Positions 1 through 5,244 of a stretch of DNA of 5,938 nt are shown here, in pieces. The stretch is from Thermoproteota archaeon (GTDB lineage: Archaea; Thermoproteota; Thermoprotei_A; Sulfolobales; Acidilobaceae), in assembly GCA_013152575.1 (NCBI GenBank), contig JAADGB010000033.1, positions 1 to 5,938 on the forward strand. The letters run 5' to 3'. Position 1 is the first letter of the stretch. Every line of letters begins with the position of its first letter. Under the pieces are notes generated by a model that was not told the origin of the DNA, made no database searches, and saw only the letters and a list, made by a program, of their open reading frames with translations. The translations under genes were made by a program, and so were the position numbers.

Positions 1-26
1 TTAGATTCAATTAATAGGTAAGCCCT

Positions 27-34
27 GGGAGGTG
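27..34 (+). promoter_or_regulatory. Shine-Dalgarno site of the HD-domain gene
   Basis: GGGAGGTG lies 8 bases before the ATG at 43 and is a strong match to a crenarchaeal anti-SD. It fixes the start of the HD protein. It also means the transcript must begin upstream of position 27, so the promoter is probably outside the window or the gene is cotranscribed with an upstream gene. Confidence 0.75.
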
Positions 35-42
35 CCTAAATC

Positions 43-657
43 ATGTCAAATAACACATTAAACGGTACCGAATTGTTTGCCAACGCACCTCTACCGGTAA
101 GACTCGTTTCGAGGGCAATAATGGGTAACGATCCCGCACATGGATGGCCCCATATCCTACGTGTCTTCAGGTACTCTCGGATAATTGCAAATATGGTGGA
201 GGAAAGAGTGGATTGGCTTACACTTGAAACTGCTATCCTACTCCACGACGTTGGCCGGTTCCTCAAGGGAGAAGAGCATCATGCATCAAAAAGCGCTGAA
301 TTCGCCAGGGAATTACTTCCCCAAATAGGATACAGGGGTGATGTGGAGGCGGTTGTCCACGCTATAATGGCACATAGTTTTTCCTTGGGCGTCAAGGCAG
401 AAACGCTGGAGGCTATGATTCTATCTGATGCAGATAAACTTGACGCCCTAGGAGCGATAGGAATAGCCCGCGTGTTCCATACAGGATGCCAATTCAGTAG
501 GTCGTTTGAGGAGAGCCTCGAGCACTTTGTTGAAAAGATCATCAAGCTCCCGGATTTAATGTACTTGGATGTGTCGAGGAGGCTCGCCGAGGAGAAAGTG
601 AAGATTGTTAAGAACTATATTAACGAGTTGAGAGAGGAGCTAGCTACTCATGGTTGA
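43..657 (+). CDS. HD-domain phosphohydrolase, YpgQ/YedJ-like (204 aa)
   Basis: This is a metal-dependent phosphohydrolase of the HD superfamily. The expected ligand set is visible: His37 in the first helix (HILRV), the paired His68-Asp69 in LLHDVGRF, His106 and His111, and Asp129 in the strongly conserved run SDADKLDALGAIGIAR (128-143). That last run is typical of the YpgQ/YedJ-like group; as I recall, Bacillus YpgQ is a Mn-dependent (d)NTP pyrophosphohydrolase. A nucleotide substrate here is therefore inference, and the family (COG1418-like) is diverse. The length of about 200 aa is normal for a stand-alone HD protein. I see no signal peptide or membrane segment, so it should be cytosolic. 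The ATG at 43 is supported by a strong SD. The 3' end overlaps the convergent sufD-like gene by 14 bp. The family call is firm; the substrate is not known. Confidence 0.9.
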   Translation: MSNNTLNGTELFANAPLPVRLVSRAIMGNDPAHGWPHILRVFRYSRIIANMVEERVDWLTLETAILLHDVGRFLKGEEHHASKSAEFARELLPQIGYRGDVEAVVHAIMAHSFSLGVKAETLEAMILSDADKLDALGAIGIARVFHTGCQFSRSFEESLEHFVEKIIKLPDLMYLDVSRRLAEEKVKIVKNYINELREELATHG

Positions 658-1786
658 GTCCTCTAAGGACTGTTTCTATTGAGAGGCCCAGCCTCTCTAA
701 TACTCCGGAGAAGTGGAGTATGCCTTCTACTAGTAGCTCGCGTGCTTCGTCTTTACTTAGCCCTCGTGTTCCTAGATAGAATAATTCGTCCTCTGAGAGG
801 CTAGATACGCTGGCACTATGGAAGGCTTCCTCAACATTACCTGTATGTATTTCGAGCATTGGACTCGCATTTCCTTTCGCCTGCTCGCCGAAAGCTGATA
901 CATGTACTTCTACGTGTGAAGAAGACCATTCCGCGCTTTTCTCAACAATTGCGATACCTCTTATTGTTAATATCCCGTCTTCTAGCACGACTCCTCGCCC
1001 ATTGATGTAGGATTTAGACCTTTCACCTCTGTGCCTCACGTTTAGGAGAACGTCTCCCCACTTGTTTCTCCCTGCTAGGGATGAAGAGTTCACCTCTATC
1101 TCGGAATACTCGCCATTGAGATATACGTCCTCGTTTATCCTAGTTGCGGGACCAGAGGAGTAGAAGGTGTTGAGCTCTAGTCTCGACCTAGCTGAGAGCC
1201 TGTAGACTCTCCTAGAGTACACTGCCGCCTCCTCGTGCAATGATATCGAGTAGAATTTGAGCCTGCTATCACTATCCATATCGACGGCGATAGTGAGTGT
1301 TTTGATAGAACTATCTCCTACCCCGCCTAGGTCCACTAGGATTACTTCAGCGCTCGCGAAAGGCTCCAATTCAATGTGGATATGGTGGCCTGTATATCCG
1401 TCTCCGCCTAAGCTAACCAAGACTAGTCCATTTAGGCTCGCCTCTCTTGGAATCCTTATGGTGACCGCTCTTGTTAGTCTCGCGGCATTATAGTACTCCA
1501 TCTTACCGGTAACCTTAATGTCTTTGAGAACATCGTAGTTACCATCGTGTACTTCAATATAGTCACGGGGGACCCCTCTAACCAAGACTTCATCCGAGAG
1601 AACTACAACCTTGTCTGTCAACTCCTCGATCCAATCTGGCAACTCCATGTATACTCTCGAATCTTGCGCGACGAGCCTCTTTTGGAACTCCTTCCAGTTC
1701 GTATAATATTTCATTGTGGGAGAGTCTGCTATCTCTTGGAAAACCTCTTTCTCTGCTATCTCCATGTACTTTTCTTTCAATGCCAT
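644..1786 (-). CDS. sufD: SufD-like Fe-S cluster scaffold protein (380 aa)
   Basis: This is the second SufBD-family protein of the operon, expected to pair with SufB and bind SufC in the cytosolic SufBCD complex that assembles Fe-S clusters. The C-terminal part matches the SufBD core. AFHSASVSSLSEDELFYL (321-338) followed by GTRGLSKDEARELLVEG (339-355) corresponds to the family pattern H-G-A-T…L-x-E-x-x-L-F-Y-L-x-S-R-G…E-A. His323 aligns with the SufD histidine reported as essential in E. coli (His360). The middle region (about 110-300) is rich in alternating hydrophobic residues, as expected for the SufBD beta-helix. The protein contains no cysteine, consistent with a SufD role and not a SufB role. 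It is more diverged than SufB: HSAS replaces HGAT and RAVTIRIPREASLNG replaces the usual core entry. The ATG at 1786 has AGGTG 8 bases upstream, overlapping the sufB stop, so translation is probably coupled. Its last 14 bp overlap the HD gene on the other strand. Confidence 0.88.
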   Translation of the reverse strand: MALKEKYMEIAEKEVFQEIADSPTMKYYTNWKEFQKRLVAQDSRVYMELPDWIEELTDKVVVLSDEVLVRGVPRDYIEVHDGNYDVLKDIKVTGKMEYYNAARLTRAVTIRIPREASLNGLVLVSLGGDGYTGHHIHIELEPFASAEVILVDLGGVGDSSIKTLTIAVDMDSDSRLKFYSISLHEEAAVYSRRVYRLSARSRLELNTFYSSGPATRINEDVYLNGEYSEIEVNSSSLAGRNKWGDVLLNVRHRGERSKSYINGRGVVLEDGILTIRGIAIVEKSAEWSSSHVEVHVSAFGEQAKGNASPMLEIHTGNVEEAFHSASVSSLSEDELFYLGTRGLSKDEARELLVEGILHFSGVLERLGLSIETVLRGLNHE

Positions 1787-1794
1787 CGCTCATA

Positions 1795-1799
1795 CACCT
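1795..1799 (-). promoter_or_regulatory. Shine-Dalgarno site of the sufD-like gene, overlapping the sufB stop
   Basis: Read on the minus strand, AGGTG begins inside the sufB TAG stop and ends 8 bases before the ATG at 1786. It supports that start over the out-of-frame ATG at 1793, and it suggests that ribosomes finishing sufB start the next gene. Confidence 0.65.
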
Positions 1800-3231
1800 A
1801 ACCCACTGATCCTAGCTCCTTGAACTCTAACTGGATCACTCTGTTGAGCACATTGAGGTATTCGAAGGGAAGTTCCACTAAGATATCACTCAGGAAGCCG
1901 AGTACAATCAGGCTCTTCGCCTCGTCCTCGCCGAGCCCCCTCGACTGTAAGTAGAAGAGCTGTGGTTCACTGAGCCTTCCCGTAGTAGCCTCATGTGTCA
2001 CCTGGGCGGTCGGCTCATCTACCTGGTTGTGTGGATATGTGTGTGCCTTGCTCTTGTCATCGAATATTAGAGAGTCACATTCAACGTCTGCTTGTGAATA
2101 CTTGGCTCCCCTGATTATCTTTATCAGTCCCCTGTAGATGTTGACGCCTCCTCCAGCGCTTATCGTCTTGTTGACTATACGGCTCCTCGTTCTCGGGGCT
2201 AGATGGATCATCTTACTTCCAGTATCCTTGATGACGGGTCCCTTAGACAAGCTGACAACCATGCTTCTCGAAACAGCACCTTCTCCCTTGAGTATGGTGC
2301 TTGGATAAGTCACCGTTATCTTACTTCCAATGCTGCCCTCAAACCAGTCTACCCTCGCCCCGGATTCTGCTATTGCCCTCTTATTGTTGTAGTTGATGAC
2401 GTTCCTACTCCAGTTCTGGACAGTGGTGAACTTTATCACCGCGTTCTTATGCGCGTACAGCTCGACCATTCCATCATGGAAGCTATAACCGGCGAATCTT
2501 GGGGCACTGCATCCCTCGATGAAGTTCACATAGCTTCCCTCGTCTGCTATAATTAGTGTATGCTCGAATTGGCCCTCGTAGGCTTTCCCTATAAGGAAGA
2601 AGCCCTCTATTGGCTCCGGGATCTTTACACCCTTAGGTACGTACATGAATACTCCTCCACTCCATAAGGCGCCGTGGAGGGCTGCGAATTTGTGGTCGCT
2701 TGGCGGGAAGATCCTCATAAAGTATTCTTTTAGGATGGGGAGGTCTTTCTGGACGGCCTCATCCATCGACATTATGACTATTCCCTTCTCCTTCAATGCA
2801 TCCTTTACTCTTCCATAAACGGTCTCGCTGTCCATAACCGCGTATAACCCGGCTAGGAATCGTGCCTCTGCCTCAGGAATCCCTAGTTTCTCGTAGTATT
2901 CTCTTATCTCCTTGGGTAGGTCGTCCCAGTTCTTTGCAATCGTGGCTTCTGGCTTCACATAATACGCTAGCTCCTCTAAATCTATCTCCTCGATACCGGG
3001 AACCCATTTCGGCATCGGGAGTTTCTCGAAGAGCTCTAGGCTTCGCAGGCGTAGCCTCCTCATCCAGTCCGGCTCCTTCTTAATCCTGCTTATCTCCTCG
3101 ACAACATCCCTCGTTATCTTACCGCGTAGCTCTACCTCTATCTTGTAGGGTTTACTGGTTAATCCGAGCATGTCGACTGCGTCCATACCCTTTAACAATT
3201 CTTCCCTGAGCTTTATTGCACCCTTGTTCAT
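1798..3231 (-). CDS. sufB: SufB, Fe-S cluster assembly scaffold subunit (477 aa)
   Basis: SufB is the scaffold subunit that receives sulfur and builds the nascent Fe-S cluster at its interface with SufD, powered by SufC. Family hallmarks run through the protein: KFAALHGALWSGGVFMYVPKGV (181-202), VNFIEGCSAP (235-244), QNWSRNVINYN (272-282), IHLAPRTRSRIVNKTISA (342-359), ECDSLIFDD (384-392), and HEATTGRLSEPQLFYLQSRG (413-432). By position against E. coli SufB, Cys385 matches the key Cys405, Cys241 matches Cys254, Gln272 and Trp274 match Gln285 and Trp287, and His413-Glu414 match His433-Glu434. The neighbouring Glu432 appears as Thr412. The length is close to the usual 470-495 aa and there is no intein. 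The ATG at 3231 lies 12 bases after the sufC stop with a GGGG run in between; the next in-frame Met is residue 16. This is the best-conserved gene of the window after sufC. Confidence 0.97.
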   Translation of the reverse strand: MNKGAIKLREELLKGMDAVDMLGLTSKPYKIEVELRGKITRDVVEEISRIKKEPDWMRRLRLRSLELFEKLPMPKWVPGIEEIDLEELAYYVKPEATIAKNWDDLPKEIREYYEKLGIPEAEARFLAGLYAVMDSETVYGRVKDALKEKGIVIMSMDEAVQKDLPILKEYFMRIFPPSDHKFAALHGALWSGGVFMYVPKGVKIPEPIEGFFLIGKAYEGQFEHTLIIADEGSYVNFIEGCSAPRFAGYSFHDGMVELYAHKNAVIKFTTVQNWSRNVINYNNKRAIAESGARVDWFEGSIGSKITVTYPSTILKGEGAVSRSMVVSLSKGPVIKDTGSKMIHLAPRTRSRIVNKTISAGGGVNIYRGLIKIIRGAKYSQADVECDSLIFDDKSKAHTYPHNQVDEPTAQVTHEATTGRLSEPQLFYLQSRGLGEDEAKSLIVLGFLSDILVELPFEYLNVLNRVIQLEFKELGSVG

Positions 3232-3243
3232 CCTCGGAACCCC

Positions 3244-3996
3244 CTATTGCTGGCGTACCACCTGGTAGCCCTTCTCTTCGATCATATGGGCCAGCTCCGG
3301 TCCGCCGGTTGCAGCCACCTTCCCATCGACGAGGACTGTTACCTTGTCGGGTTCTACGAAGTTGAAGAGCCTGGCATAGTGTGTTATGAGGAGTATCGCT
3401 TTTCCTTTAGCCTTTAACTCTTTGATTATCTCTGCTATTTTCCTTACACCGTCAACGTCGAGTCCGCTGTCGGGCTCGTCTAATATGATGACTTTAGGAT
3501 CAAGTAGGAGTGCTTGGAGCATCTCTGACCGCTTCTTCTCTCCTCCGCTGAATCCAACGTTGAGTTCACGTGATAGTACGCTTCTATTCAAACCAACCTC
3601 GTTGAGCAGGTTGTAAATCTCCCTTAGCTTCTTTGGGTCTTTTAGTGTTGTTAGGTCTGGTGCACCCATTCGTTTATTGATTACGGCTATTAGGAACGTG
3701 GAGAATCTCACTCCGGGGATACTTGGGGGCTCTTGGAATCCCAAGAATAATCCTCGAAGTGCTCTCTCGTCTGCTGGCAGGTCCTTTATGCTTACCCCAT
3801 CGAAGAGTATATCTCCCTCTACTATCTCGTAGCCTTCTCTACCCATTATTGTGTAGGCTAGGGTTGATTTTCCGCTCCCGTTGGGACCCATGACAGCGTG
3901 TATTTCGCCGTAGTTGAGTTCAAGGTCTACTCCTTTTAGGATCTCTTTTCCGCCGACTCTTACCTTTAGGTTTTGCACCTTTAGCGCTGTCTGCAC
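3244..3996 (-). CDS. sufC: SufC, ABC-type ATPase of Fe-S cluster assembly (250 aa)
   Basis: SufC is the soluble ABC ATPase that binds SufB and SufD and drives the conformational change needed for cluster assembly. Numbering from the GTG at 3996, I see Walker A GPNGSGKST (37-45, Lys43), the Q-loop Gln88 in FQEPPSIPGV (a SufC-type sequence), the ABC signature FSGGEKKR (149-156), Walker B VIILDEP (169-175, Asp173, Glu174), the D-loop in DSGLDVDG (176-183), also SufC-like, and the switch His206 in LLITHYARL. The length of about 250 aa is typical. Two GTG starts are possible. The outer one at 4008 adds four residues but has no properly spaced SD. The inner one at 3996 has GGGTGA 8 bases upstream, so I chose it; the family's conserved sequence begins shortly after either. 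It is the first gene of sufC-sufB-sufD, with its own candidate TATA box at 4044-4051. The function call is firm; only the start is uncertain by 12 bases. Confidence 0.96.
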   Translation of the reverse strand: MQTALKVQNLKVRVGGKEILKGVDLELNYGEIHAVMGPNGSGKSTLAYTIMGREGYEIVEGDILFDGVSIKDLPADERALRGLFLGFQEPPSIPGVRFSTFLIAVINKRMGAPDLTTLKDPKKLREIYNLLNEVGLNRSVLSRELNVGFSGGEKKRSEMLQALLLDPKVIILDEPDSGLDVDGVRKIAEIIKELKAKGKAILLITHYARLFNFVEPDKVTVLVDGKVAATGGPELAHMIEEKGYQVVRQQ

Positions 3997-4004
3997 GTCC
4001 CTTG

Positions 4005-4010
4005 TCACCC
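4005..4010 (-). promoter_or_regulatory. Shine-Dalgarno site deciding the sufC start
   Basis: Read on the minus strand, GGGTGA is followed by an 8-base spacer and then GTG at 3996. Its own GTG (4008-4006) is the alternative outer start, which would need a leaderless or SD-independent mechanism. Confidence 0.55.
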
Positions 4011-4043
4011 TTTAACACCGTTAAACATATTCGTTACCTACGA

Positions 4044-4051
4044 CTTATAAG
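4044..4051 (-). promoter_or_regulatory. Candidate TATA box of the suf operon
   Basis: CTTATAAG is an 8-bp perfect palindrome and a classic crenarchaeal box A sequence. On the minus strand a purine-rich GGAGAG directly precedes it, a plausible BRE. Its centre is about 37 bases before the sufC SD, which would place the transcript start near 4022 and give a leader of roughly 26 bases to the GTG at 3996. Being palindromic, it has no direction of its own; orientation is inferred from the purines and the spacing. Confidence 0.6.
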
Positions 4052-4080
4052 CTCTCCACAGTATCTAGATCCAGGACACC

Positions 4081-4089
4081 AAATATAAG
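4081..4089 (+). promoter_or_regulatory. Candidate TATA box of the 4130-5153 gene pair
   Basis: AAATATAAG is an AT-rich box A candidate. Its centre is about 45 bases before the TTG at 4130. A start about 25 bases downstream (near 4110) would put the SD at 4115-4122 inside a leader of about 20 bases. This fits the same geometry seen for sufC and gcvT. Confidence 0.5.
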
Positions 4090-4114
4090 ACAATAAAATA
4101 CACCACTCAACAAG

Positions 4115-4122
4115 GGAAGGTG
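4115..4122 (+). promoter_or_regulatory. Shine-Dalgarno site supporting the TTG start at 4130
   Basis: GGAAGGTG ends 7 bases before TTG (4130-4132). No in-frame ATG occurs until codon 63, and no other in-frame start with an SD is visible, so this site is the main argument for the TTG start. Confidence 0.65.
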
Positions 4123-4129
4123 TCAGCCG

Positions 4130-4651
4130 TTGGATAAAGATGCTTTAAGAGATAAGATCATATCATGGCTCATAGACGAAGACCATGAGGTAAAAAGCGA
4201 GCCAATACCGCCCGGCGCGCCATTAGAATGGGTTCTAAGCGTTACAGCGAAAGTTCCGCCAGTTATTGCGAAAATCATTGTACAGCAGCCATCAACGAAG
4301 AAAGACAGGATAATAATGACGCTCGGCGTCATGGTGAGCGCAGAGCACCGCAATAAACTAAACAGTCTAAAACCAGCAGATAGAATAGGCGTTTTCTCAG
4401 AAATAATAAGAACAATATACTCGATATGTCCGGATTGCGTGGTAGTCATTCAACCTTCGCCAGTAGATGCCCAGAACATCATAGTGACAAAGATACTATA
4501 TCACGAGGAGCTCAACAGAGTCGTAGTAGCGAGTAACATTAGGAAACTGGTAAATATCCTATCCATAATTTCAACAATACTCAACGCGAACCTTGGTATA
4601 ACTCCGAAGCCTCAGAAGCGAGACGAAGGATTCCCGACTAGCTTCATGTAG
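4130..4651 (+). CDS. DUF2299-like archaeal protein of unknown function (173 aa)
   Basis: This is a small, probably cytosolic protein with no signal peptide. The N-terminal helix (about 5-18, LRDKIISWLIDEDHEV), then a beta-rich section (about 33-70) and the stretch GVMVSAEHRNKLNSLKPADR (66-85) resemble, from memory, the archaeal DUF2299 family, whose members show an S-x-E-H…L…R pattern at the same place; no profile search was possible. The family has no established biochemical role. A CPDC motif (Cys100, Cys103) sits at the start of a hydrophobic strand. Residues 138-156 are hydrophobic but read as an amphipathic helix, and the tail (159-173) is charged and probably flexible. It starts with TTG behind a good SD, is divergent from the suf operon, and has another TTG-start gene 10 bases downstream, so the two are probably cotranscribed. 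That it is a real gene is very likely; the family call is moderate. Confidence 0.8.
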   Translation: MDKDALRDKIISWLIDEDHEVKSEPIPPGAPLEWVLSVTAKVPPVIAKIIVQQPSTKKDRIIMTLGVMVSAEHRNKLNSLKPADRIGVFSEIIRTIYSICPDCVVVIQPSPVDAQNIIVTKILYHEELNRVVVASNIRKLVNILSIISTILNANLGITPKPQKRDEGFPTSFM

Positions 4652-4654
4652 GTG
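4651..4654 (+). promoter_or_regulatory. Shine-Dalgarno site overlapping the upstream stop, for the gene at 4662
   Basis: GGTG begins at the last base of the TAG stop of the preceding gene and lies 7 bases before TTG (4662-4664). The next in-frame ATG is codon 30, so this short site supports the TTG start and translational coupling of the two genes. Confidence 0.5.
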
Positions 4655-4661
4655 TAGGGGC

Positions 4662-5153
4662 TTGCCAGACTCAATTACAGTAAAGGGAGCACGTATTATA
4701 TTACACTATCCAACAATATTGGCAAAATCAAAGAACTTCGCGATAACAATGGTATCGAAAAACATCGAGGAGGCTATCCCTAGTAGCGTCAAGGAGCTTG
4801 TGGCGAAGGCGTTAGAAGAAGGCCACCTACCATCAGGGGACAATGTTGAAGACACCATCATGGCTAGGACCATACTCTACGGGGGTATACTCCTCTTCTA
4901 CACGTCTAACAACGATGCGATTCCACTATCACGGCTAGTATTGTCCAGAGGGGGCTACAAGATCATAGCCCCATGCAGTGAGCCAATAGAAATCAGGGAT
5001 GAGGATCTCCTCAGCATGTGGAAAGCCCTATACGAAAACAGGCCTCATGAGGCGTTAACGTATATCAAGGGATGCACATTCTCTCCATCATTCAAAATAG
5101 CATATGATCCAAAAGAGGAGATTTTGCCTGTAGGATATGAGACCATAATCTAG
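4662..5153 (+). CDS. Unrecognised protein, second gene of a two-gene unit (163 aa)
   Basis: I do not recognise this protein. It reads as a soluble alpha/beta protein. An N-terminal strand-like segment (5-30) is followed by a helix-rich part (about 34-53) with many Ala, Glu and Lys. A hydrophobic stretch (66-81, ending GGILLFYT) is too short and mixed to be a convincing membrane helix. Then come PLSRLVLSRGGYKIIAP (88-104) and a charged helix (113-133). It has two cysteines (Cys105, Cys138) that are not arranged as a metal site. Codon use resembles the preceding gene, with no sign of recent transfer. It starts with TTG, 10 bases after the stop of the DUF2299-like gene, with GGTG at a suitable distance. 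The tight spacing suggests a shared mRNA and possibly a shared function, but nothing here shows which. Coding status is well supported by an uninterrupted 163-codon frame. Confidence 0.75.
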   Translation: MPDSITVKGARIILHYPTILAKSKNFAITMVSKNIEEAIPSSVKELVAKALEEGHLPSGDNVEDTIMARTILYGGILLFYTSNNDAIPLSRLVLSRGGYKIIAPCSEPIEIRDEDLLSMWKALYENRPHEALTYIKGCTFSPSFKIAYDPKEEILPVGYETII

Positions 5154-5198
5154 ACCCCAATCATCCTAAGTCAACTTCGAACACGTAATCCTCGATAC

Positions 5199-5205
5199 AA
5201 ATATA
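5199..5205 (+). promoter_or_regulatory. Candidate TATA box of gcvT
   Basis: AAATATA lies in the 91-bp gap after the unknown gene. A start about 25 bases downstream (near 5227) would give a leader of about 18 bases containing the GGTG site. It suggests gcvT has its own promoter and is not simply read through from the upstream pair. No T-rich terminator is visible in the gap. Confidence 0.45.
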
Positions 5206-5234
5206 GAATACCGCCTCGAACCATTAGTGAACAC

Positions 5235-5238
5235 GGTG
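5235..5238 (+). promoter_or_regulatory. Shine-Dalgarno site of gcvT
   Basis: GGTG ends 6 bases before the ATG at 5245 and favours that start over the in-frame GTG codons at 5227 and 5236. Confidence 0.55.
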
Positions 5239-5244
5239 CACAAT

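Noticed and set aside
6..16. AT-rich stretch TTCAATTAATA as a TATA box for the HD gene
   Set aside because: A transcript starting about 25 bases downstream would begin near 38, after the strong SD at 27-34, so the site would be useless as a promoter for an SD-led gene.
1590..1793. 67-codon minus-strand frame starting with ATG at 1793
   Set aside because: It lies entirely inside the sufD-like gene in another frame and has no family features; its ATG falls in the spacer between the SD and the true start.
2229..2255. TGATGA followed by CTGA, resembling C and D' boxes of an archaeal C/D sRNA
   Set aside because: The C box lacks the preceding purine, no final D box follows at the right distance, and the sequence is inside conserved sufB codons on the other strand.
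2203..2556. 117-codon plus-strand frame opposite sufB
   Set aside because: The minus strand here encodes highly conserved SufB motifs; the antisense frame has no SD and no recognisable domain.
4092..4100. AATAAAATA as the TATA box of the gene at 4130
   Set aside because: Its expected transcript start (about 4121) would fall within the SD at 4115-4122; the AAATATAAG box just upstream gives a workable leader.
4727..4910. Hydrophobic stretch of the 163-aa protein as a membrane segment
   Set aside because: The longest hydrophobic run (residues 66-81) is about 16 residues and includes Arg, Thr and Tyr; it is too short and mixed for a confident transmembrane helix.
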